Part shown: positions 58,498 to 64,000 of the stretch, in pieces
Position numbering within the stretch: position 1 is the first letter of the stretch
Layout: every line of letters starts with the position of its first letter
Assembly: GCF_004336745.1 (NCBI RefSeq)
Contig: NZ_SJXD01000026.1
Span: 186,001 to 250,000 of the forward strand
Reading direction: 5' to 3'
Length of the DNA: 64,000 nucleotides
Origin: Roseococcus sp. SYP-B2431
GTDB taxonomy: Bacteria; Pseudomonadota; Alphaproteobacteria; Acetobacterales; Acetobacteraceae
Position numbers and translations under genes: made by a program
The notes under the pieces: generated by a model
Told to the model about the DNA's origin: nothing
Database searches by the model: none
The model's input: the letters and a program-made list of their open reading frames with translations, nothing else

Positions 58498-60527
58498 GGC
58501 AGGAGCTCCAGCAGGATCTGCTCGGCGGCGTTGATGCGGGCGGACCAGCCGGCCGGCACGACGGTGGTGGTCTCGTCCTCGATGATGAGGGCGGGGCCGC
58601 GCAGCATCGCGCCCGGCGGCAGCGCGTCCCGGACATGGATGGCGGCCGGGTCGGTGCGGCCGGTGGCGGGGTCGGTGAGCGGACGCTCGCGTCCGGGCCG
58701 GCGCGCCGGCTCCGTGGGGAGTTCCGCCAGGAGATCGGGCTCCGCCACGGGGCAGGAGAGCGAGAGCGCCCAGGTCATGATCTCGGGCTGCAGGCCCGGG
58801 ATGGCCCGGCCGAAGATGCCGCGATAGGCGGCGACGAAGGCGTCGTGCAGGGTGGCGGGGTCGATGCCGCCCGTGACAGGCACGGCGATCTCGTGCCCCT
58901 GGCCGCGGTAGCGCATGAAGGCGGTGCGGGTCTCGACCAGCCCTTCGGGCGCCGCCGCCTGGAGCACGACCCCCTCGGCCTCTTGGCGCATCTCCGCGAA
59001 CATGGCCTCCAGCGAGGCCCCGTCCATCGCGTCGAGACGCGTGTAGCGCGTGCGCACGACCTCGAAGCCGATCGGCGCCTGCAGGAAGCCATGCGCCGAG
59101 CCCACGCCCGCGCCGCGCGGCACCAGCACCTTGGCGATGCCGAGCTTTTGCGCGAGCCGCGCGGCATGCAGCGGCGCCGCGCCGCCGAAGGCGATCATGG
59201 TGCGGCCGGCGGTGTCCTCGCCATTCTCCACGGCATGGACGCGGGCGGCGCTGGCCATGGTCTCGTCCACGATCTCGGCCACGCCCACCGGGGCGCCCGC
59301 GCCCATCGCCGTGAAGGCCCGGTCCGCGGCGGCTGTGTCCAGCTTCATCGTGCCGCCGGCGAAGAGATCCGGATCGAGCCGCCCGAGCAGCAGGTCCGCA
59401 TCCGTCACCGTCGGCATGGTGCCGCCGAGGCCGTAGCTGGCCGGGCCCGGCTTGCTGCCCGCGCTGTCCGGGCCGATCTGGATGCGGCCCAGGCTGTCAT
59501 GCCGCGCGATGGAGCCGCCGCCCGCGCCGATCTCCACCAGCTCGATCACCGGAATGCGGATCGGCAGGCCGCTGCCCTGCACGAAGCGATAGGCGCGCGC
59601 CACCTCGAAGCTGCGCGCCATGTGGAACTTGCCGTGATCGATGAGCGTGAGCTTGGCCGTGGTGCCGCCCATGTCGAAGGCCAGCACGCGGTCCAGCGCA
59701 TTCTGGGCCGCCACGTGCCGCGCGAGGATGGCGCCGCCCGCCGGGCCGCTCTCCACCAGCCGCACGGGGAAGCGGCGCGCCGCCTCCACCGTGCAGAGCC
59801 CGCCGGAGGACATCATCATCAGCACCGGCGCGTTCAGACCCAGGCCGCGCAGCCCGCCCTCGATGCCCGCGAGATAGCCGTCCATCAGCGGGCGCACATA
59901 GGCATTGGCGATGGTGGTGCTGGCGCGGTCGTATTCGCGAACCTCGGGGCAGACCTCGCAGGAGAGCGAGAGGGAAACGCCCGGCAGCATCTCCGCCACG
60001 ATCGCCGCCGCGCGGCGCTCATGCGCGTCGTTGGTGAAGGAGTGCAGGAAGCAGATGGCGATGGCCGTGATGCCGTCCGCCCTCGCCTGCCCGCAGACCG
60101 CGCGAAGCGCCGCCTCGTCCAGTTCCAGCAGCACGCCGCCATCGGCCGCGATGCGCTCGGGCACCGTGTAGCGCAGCGCGCGCGGCACCAGCGGCACGGG
60201 GCGCTCCATCGTCAGGTCGTATTGGGCGAAGCGGTGCTCGTAGGCGATCTCGATGCTGTCGCGGAAGCCCTCGGTGGTGATGAGCGCCGTCCTGGCGCCC
60301 TTGCGCTCGATGAGCGCATTGGTCGCCAAGGTCGTGCCGTGCAGGACGAGGCCGATCGCCGAGGGCTGGACGCCGGCCGAGGCCAGCAGGATCCGCGTGC
60401 CCTCGATCACCGCGCGCTCGGGCGCATCGGGCGTGGTCAGCAGCTTGTGGGAGAAGCTCCGGCCAGGCGCTTCGAGCACGAGGTCGGTGAAGGTGCCGCC
60501 GATGTCGACGGCCAGTCGGTGCTGCAT
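58494..60527 (-). CDS. hyuA: Hydantoinase A / 5-oxoprolinase alpha-type subunit
   Basis: 677 residues, HyuA family with the actin-like ATPase fold. N-terminal phosphate loop DIGGTFTDLVLE, VLHGTTLATNALIERKGA, SSGGLCTVEAA, LAFDMGGTTAKLTLI and IEIGAGGGSIA are family landmarks. It begins one base after the stop of the Bug-type binding protein gene and overlaps hyuB, so bug-hyuA-hyuB form one minus-strand operon. The neighbouring binding protein may deliver the substrate or a related acid. Confidence 0.92.
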   Translation of the reverse strand: MQHRLAVDIGGTFTDLVLEAPGRSFSHKLLTTPDAPERAVIEGTRILLASAGVQPSAIGLVLHGTTLATNALIERKGARTALITTEGFRDSIEIAYEHRFAQYDLTMERPVPLVPRALRYTVPERIAADGGVLLELDEAALRAVCGQARADGITAIAICFLHSFTNDAHERRAAAIVAEMLPGVSLSLSCEVCPEVREYDRASTTIANAYVRPLMDGYLAGIEGGLRGLGLNAPVLMMMSSGGLCTVEAARRFPVRLVESGPAGGAILARHVAAQNALDRVLAFDMGGTTAKLTLIDHGKFHMARSFEVARAYRFVQGSGLPIRIPVIELVEIGAGGGSIARHDSLGRIQIGPDSAGSKPGPASYGLGGTMPTVTDADLLLGRLDPDLFAGGTMKLDTAAADRAFTAMGAGAPVGVAEIVDETMASAARVHAVENGEDTAGRTMIAFGGAAPLHAARLAQKLGIAKVLVPRGAGVGSAHGFLQAPIGFEVVRTRYTRLDAMDGASLEAMFAEMRQEAEGVVLQAAAPEGLVETRTAFMRYRGQGHEIAVPVTGGIDPATLHDAFVAAYRGIFGRAIPGLQPEIMTWALSLSCPVAEPDLLAELPTEPARRPGRERPLTDPATGRTDPAAIHVRDALPPGAMLRGPALIIEDETTTVVPAGWSARINAAEQILLELLP

Positions 60528-60528
60528 C

Positions 60529-61485
60529 TCAGTCGTTGATCCTGATGTTGCCGGCGCGCACGACGCGCCCCCAGACTTCGGTGTCCGCGCGAAGGAAGGC
60601 CACGTAGTCGGCGCGCGGCATGGGCGCGGGGGTCAGCCCCGCCTCGTCGAAGCGGCGCTTCCAGGCCGGGTCGGCGAAGACGCGCAGGACCTCGGCGTGG
60701 ATGCGGTCCTGGATCGGCTCGGGCGTGCCCGCGGGGGCCACCAGCCCGTACCAGTTCTCCGACACGAAGCCCGGCACCGCCTCGCCGACCGCCGGCGTGT
60801 TCGGCAGCAGCGCCCAGCGCTCCGGCGAGGTCACCGCCATGGCGCGCGCCTGGCCGCCGTTGATGAGGGTCAGCGTGGCCGGGTCGCCGTAATAGGCGTC
60901 CACCACCTTGGCCGCGAGGTCGTTCAGCGCGGGGCCCGTGCCGCGATAGGGCACGTGCTCGATGCGGACGCCGGCCGACTGGTTGAAGAGCTCGCCCGTC
61001 AGGTGCTGGCTGGTGCCGGCGCCGCCGCTCGCGTAGCGGAGGCCGCCGCGTCGCGCGAGGGCGATGAACTCCGGCAGCGTCTGCGCCGGAAGATCGGTGC
61101 GGACGGCCAGGATGAAGGGCATCCGCACGAGCCGCGTGATGTTCCCGAGGCCGAGCGGATCATAGGGCAGCTGACGCAGATGCGGTCCCACCGTCAGCGT
61201 GCCGGCGCCGGTGAGCGAAAGCGTGTAGCCGTCAGGCGGCGCGTGCGACAGCGCCTCGACCCCGATGACGCCGCCCGCGCCGCCGCGGTTCTCGACCACG
61301 ACGGACTGGCCGAGATGACGCCCCAGCGGCTCCGCCAGAAGCCGGCCCGTGAGGTCCACGCCGCCGCCCGGCGGGAAGGGCACGATCAGGCGGATGGGCC
61401 GCGTCGGCCAGGATTGCGCAGCCGCCGGAAGGGCCGCCGGGGCGGCCAGCATGGCGAGCGTCGAGCGTCGCGAAAGGCGCAGCAT
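60529..61485 (-). CDS. Bug-family (TctC-like) extracytoplasmic solute-binding protein
   Basis: 318 residues. Signal peptide MLRLSRRSTLAMLAAPAALPAAA, then the Bug fold with WPTRPIRLIVPFPPGGGVDLTGRLL, VVVENRGGAGGVIG and DPLGLGNITRLV. Bug proteins bind carboxylates for tripartite tricarboxylate transport, yet no membrane subunits (TctA/TctB) occur here, a common orphan state. The start at 61485 follows GGAGAAAG; a start ten codons upstream lacks support. First gene of the hyu operon, divergent from the IclR gene. Confidence 0.9.
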   Translation of the reverse strand: MLRLSRRSTLAMLAAPAALPAAAQSWPTRPIRLIVPFPPGGGVDLTGRLLAEPLGRHLGQSVVVENRGGAGGVIGVEALSHAPPDGYTLSLTGAGTLTVGPHLRQLPYDPLGLGNITRLVRMPFILAVRTDLPAQTLPEFIALARRGGLRYASGGAGTSQHLTGELFNQSAGVRIEHVPYRGTGPALNDLAAKVVDAYYGDPATLTLINGGQARAMAVTSPERWALLPNTPAVGEAVPGFVSENWYGLVAPAGTPEPIQDRIHAEVLRVFADPAWKRRFDEAGLTPAPMPRADYVAFLRADTEVWGRVVRAGNIRIND

Positions 61486-61528
61486 GGGCTTGCTTTCTCC
61501 GTCCAGAGTTCGCATCCTCGTGAATAAT

Positions 61529-61541
61529 GGAACAGTGTTCC
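61529..61541. promoter_or_regulatory. Palindromic operator candidate for the IclR regulator
   Basis: GGAACA-G-TGTTCC is a perfect 13-bp palindrome in the divergent bug/iclR region. It has the GGAA...TTCC form of IclR-family operators. It overlaps the upstream of the two possible iclR start codons, which favours the later start. Confidence 0.5.
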
Positions 61542-61544
61542 GAA

Positions 61545-62333
61545 ATGGGCAATGCCCTTCCGGAGGATGCGAAGAAAGCGGAGGCCAGCCTCTCGCTCCA
61601 GCGCGGCCTCGACATCGTGACCCGCCTCGGCGCGGAGGCGCCGCTTGGCGTGCGCGACATAGCGCGGCGTTGCGGCCTCGCGCCGGCCACGGCGCAGCGG
61701 CTGGTGAACACGCTGGCCCGGCGCGGCTGGGTGGAGCAGGACGCGGCCACCCAGCGCTACCGGCTCGGCGGCGCGCTGCTCTCGCTGGCCGTCCGCGTGG
61801 ACCTCTCCGACCGCATGGCCGAGGCCGCGCGCGAGGCGCTGGCGCCCCTCGCCGCGCGCGGGCTCAACGGCTATCTCGCCGTACTTCGCGGCCGGCAGGC
61901 GCTCTACCTCGTCGCCGTGCAGTCCACCGGCCCGATCGCGATCCGCTCGCGGCCCGGCGATTTCGGGATGCTGCACACCACGGCCATGGGCAAGGCGCTG
62001 CTCGCCGGCATGACGGATGCGGAGGCGGCCGCCCTGCTCGGCCCCGGCCCGCTCGAGGCCGTGACGCCGCAGACGATCACGGATCCGGCCAAGGTCGTGG
62101 CGCAGCTCGGAAAGTTCCGGCGGCAGGGGCTGTCGGTGACCGACAACGAGAACCTGCCCGGCGTGCTCTCGCTCGGCGCGCCGGTGCGTGACGCGCAGGG
62201 CCGGACCGTCGCCTCCGTCTCCGTCGCCTGGCTCCCCTCCGCGGCGCCGCAGGAGGACCGCCGCCGCGTCGCTTGCGACGTGAAAGAGGTGGCCGCTCGG
62301 ATTTCCGCCGCCATCGGCGGCCCTTCCGCATGA
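61545..62333 (+). CDS. IclR-family transcriptional regulator
   Basis: 262 residues from this start. N-terminal winged helix with VRDIARRCGLAPATAQRLVNTL (about 36-57), then the effector-binding domain with SRPGDFGMLHTTAMGKALLAGM and the C-terminal TDNENLPGVLSLGAPVRD. IclR proteins usually control adjacent catabolic operons in response to small aromatic or aliphatic acids. The start at 61545 (MGNALPED) is preferred to the ATG at 61527 because the latter lies across the operator palindrome; neither has a clear Shine-Dalgarno. The stop overlaps the next gene by ATGA. Confidence 0.88.
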   Translation: MGNALPEDAKKAEASLSLQRGLDIVTRLGAEAPLGVRDIARRCGLAPATAQRLVNTLARRGWVEQDAATQRYRLGGALLSLAVRVDLSDRMAEAAREALAPLAARGLNGYLAVLRGRQALYLVAVQSTGPIAIRSRPGDFGMLHTTAMGKALLAGMTDAEAAALLGPGPLEAVTPQTITDPAKVVAQLGKFRRQGLSVTDNENLPGVLSLGAPVRDAQGRTVASVSVAWLPSAAPQEDRRRVACDVKEVAARISAAIGGPSA

Positions 62334-63262
62334 GGACCCGCATGCTTCTTCGTCGCAGCCTGCTCGCCGCCGGCGCCGCCCTTCCCCTCGCCGCAGCGGC
62401 GCAACCGGCAGGGCCCGTCACCATCCTGGTCGGCTTCGCGCCGGGCGGCATCGGCGATGCGCTGATGCGCGCGCTGGCCGAGCACATGCGCCAGAGCCGC
62501 GGCGTGCAGGTGATCGTCGAGAACCGGCCGGGCGCGGCGGGCACCTTGGCCAATGAGCGCGCCGCCCAGGCGGCGCCGGACGGCCGCACCGTCGCGCTCT
62601 ACAGCCCGAGCACGGTCTGGATCGTGCCGCAGCTCCAGCGCGTCGGCTACGACCCGCTGAAGGACCTCACGCCGCTCGGGCAGATCTGCACCCAGCCCAT
62701 GCCCGTCTACGTAAAGGCGGACAGCCGCTTCGCCTCCTGGGACGCCGTGCTCGCGCATCTGCGCGCGAAGCCCGGCGATTTCTCCTGGGGCACGGCGGGC
62801 AGCCGCAGCATGGCGGAGATCACGGTCGAGGCGGCCTTCCGGCAGCTTGGCCTGCAGACCACCTCGGCGCCCTTCCGTGGCGGCGCGGAGGCGATCACGG
62901 CGCTGCTCGGCGGGCATGTGGATGCCGTGGCCTCGACGGATTTCGGCCCGCTGCTGCGGCAGGGCGCGGTGCGGCTGCTGGTGGAGACGGGGCCGGTTCC
63001 CGCCGCCGGGCATGACATCCCCACCTTCGCACAGCTTGGCTACCCGCTGCATGCGGCGGTGGCCTATGGCGTCGTCGGGCCGGCGGGGATGCCGCCACCG
63101 ATCCTCGCCTGGTGGGATGCGGCCATCCGCGACGCCACGGCGAGCCCGGCCATGAAGGAGCTGGTGGAGCGCTGGTTCGGCCGGGTGGCGCATGTCGGGC
63201 AGGCCGAGCTCGGCCTGCAGTTCCGCGAGGGCCACGAGGCCTTCGCGCGCGCGCTGCGATAG
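62330..63262 (+). CDS. Second Bug-family solute-binding protein
   Basis: 310 residues. Signal peptide MRTRMLLRRSLLAAGAALPLAAAAQ, then Bug-fold markers VTILVGFAPGGIGDALMRAL, VIVENRPGAAGTLANE and YDPLKDLTPLGQI. It is clearly distinct in sequence from the Bug protein at 60.5 kb, so this is not a recent duplication. Coupled to iclR by ATGA and followed by the GST-like gene 41 nt later. No membrane transporter subunits are present. Confidence 0.9.
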   Translation: MRTRMLLRRSLLAAGAALPLAAAAQPAGPVTILVGFAPGGIGDALMRALAEHMRQSRGVQVIVENRPGAAGTLANERAAQAAPDGRTVALYSPSTVWIVPQLQRVGYDPLKDLTPLGQICTQPMPVYVKADSRFASWDAVLAHLRAKPGDFSWGTAGSRSMAEITVEAAFRQLGLQTTSAPFRGGAEAITALLGGHVDAVASTDFGPLLRQGAVRLLVETGPVPAAGHDIPTFAQLGYPLHAAVAYGVVGPAGMPPPILAWWDAAIRDATASPAMKELVERWFGRVAHVGQAELGLQFREGHEAFARALR

Positions 63263-63303
63263 GCCCGGCGCTCGCCGAACCGCCCCGAGGAGACAGGGAC
63301 ATC

Positions 63304-63999
63304 ATGACCGAGCGAAAGCTCTTCGAGCTTTGCGGCACCGATCCGGACCTTCGCTTCAGCCCCTATTGCTGGCGCATCCGCATGGCGCTCGCGCATAAGG
63401 GCCTCGACGCCGAGACGATCCCCTGGCGCTTCACGCAGACCGAGGCCATCGCCTTCGCCGGCTCCAAGACCGTGCCGGTGCTGATCGACGGCGATCACGC
63501 GGTCGCCGACAGCTGGGCCATCGCCGAGTATCTGGACCGCACCTATCCCGACCGGCCCGCGCTCTTCCCCGGCCCGCCCGCCGCGCTGCGCTTCGCCGCC
63601 TCCTGGGCCGACCGCGTGCTGAATGCCGGGCTCGCGAAGCTTATCGTCTCGGACATCCCCTCGCTGCTCGGCGCGGGGGAGCGCGCCTATTTCGTGGAGA
63701 GCCGCGAGAGGCGCTTCGGCATGCCGCTGGACCAGGTGACCGCCGGCCGCGAGGCGAAGCTGCCGGAATTCCGCGCCAGCCTCCAGCCGCTGCGCGCCGT
63801 GCTCATGCAGCAGCCCTGCGTCGCGGGGGATGCGCCGGACTACGCCGACTACCTCATGTTCGGCGGCTTCATGTGGGCGCGCGTGGCAAGCCCGCTGCGG
63901 ATCCTCGAGGAGAGCGACCCCGTCCACGCCTGGATGGAGCGCATGCTGGACCTCTTCGGCGGCCTCGCGCGCGGCGTGCCGGCCCGGGCCGGCGACTGA
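63304..63999 (+). CDS. Glutathione S-transferase family protein (beta-etherase-like)
   Basis: 231 residues. N-terminal thioredoxin-like domain: FSPYCWRIRMALAHKGL with the probable catalytic Ser at residue 19, KTVPVLIDG (cis-proline) and DSWAIAEYLD (glutathione gamma-Glu site); an all-helical C-terminal domain follows. The SPYxWRxRMAL context resembles lignin beta-etherases LigE/LigF and related GSTs, which cleave aromatic ethers, but many members have unknown substrates. GAGGAGACAG precedes the start. Co-directional with iclR-bug, consistent with an aromatic or organic-acid catabolic cluster. The stop lies one base from the window end. Confidence 0.88.
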   Translation: MTERKLFELCGTDPDLRFSPYCWRIRMALAHKGLDAETIPWRFTQTEAIAFAGSKTVPVLIDGDHAVADSWAIAEYLDRTYPDRPALFPGPPAALRFAASWADRVLNAGLAKLIVSDIPSLLGAGERAYFVESRERRFGMPLDQVTAGREAKLPEFRASLQPLRAVLMQQPCVAGDAPDYADYLMFGGFMWARVASPLRILEESDPVHAWMERMLDLFGGLARGVPARAGD

Positions 64000-64000
64000 T

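Noticed and set aside
60529-63262. Recent duplication of the two Bug-type genes
   Set aside because: The proteins differ throughout apart from family motifs, so they are separate paralogues.

Overview
The window is a GC-rich, gene-dense chromosomal segment from an alphaproteobacterium, most likely an Acetobacteraceae member of the Roseomonas/Roseococcus type. Three things point there: the complete division and cell-wall (dcw) cluster continues ftsZ-lpxC-bamD-recN-ligA; cellulose synthase is a single BcsA-BcsB polypeptide, an arrangement best known from Acetobacteraceae; and the ftsZ promoter carries paired GANTC (CcrM-type) sites. The family-level call is inferred from gene content; no phylogeny could be run. 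I saw no rRNA, tRNA, CRISPR array, prophage or insertion sequence.

Layout. (1) 1-19.6 kb: dcw cluster mraZ-rsmH-ftsL-ftsI-murE-murF-mraY-murD-ftsW-murG-murC-murB-ddl-ftsQ-ftsA-ftsZ. From mraZ to ftsA every junction overlaps by 1-14 nt, except the murG-murC junction, where an 83-bp unit containing the start of murC is present in tandem. (2) 19.9-27.2 kb: envelope and housekeeping genes lpxC, bamD, recN, a GNAT gene, ligA, a creA-like gene and ohr. (3) 27.2-34.2 kb: aminopeptidase P (opposite strand), a DUF1127 protein, an MFS transporter, moaA, a small membrane protein, a nitrilase-family hydrolase and nadK. (4) 34.3-45.3 kb, minus strand: wecB and a cellulose operon (proline-rich protein, bcsQ, bcsAB, bcsC). 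(5) 45.5-53 kb: a rhodanese, an epoxide-hydrolase-like enzyme, a transglutaminase-like protein, an OmpR/EnvZ-type two-component pair and a DegP-type protease. (6) 53-56.8 kb, minus strand: an orphan protein with a deamidase-like T-x2-L-T-G-C...H signature, a DEAD-box RNA helicase and an O-methyltransferase. (7) 56.9-64 kb: hydantoinase genes hyuB and hyuA, two orphan tripartite-tricarboxylate (Bug) binding proteins, an IclR regulator and a GST-like protein, together resembling a catabolic cluster.

How the genes work together. The dcw genes supply the peptidoglycan precursor pathway (MurC-F, Ddl, MraY, MurG), the septal synthase pair (FtsW-FtsI) and the divisome scaffold (FtsQLAZ). LpxC and BamD serve the outer membrane. 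The two-component pair beside degP suggests envelope-stress control. The bcs operon exports a beta-glucan.

Most notable observations: (a) the murC-start triplication, which makes two 27-codon stop-start-coupled leader ORFs that each carry the ribosome-binding site for the next start; (b) a dispersed intergenic element with two stem-loops, three copies here, whose stem shows three compensatory base-pair changes, with two copies flanking the histidine kinase gene; (c) a perfect 12-bp-arm inverted repeat that contains the kinase start codon; (d) the orphan deamidase-like gene at 53.1-53.7 kb.
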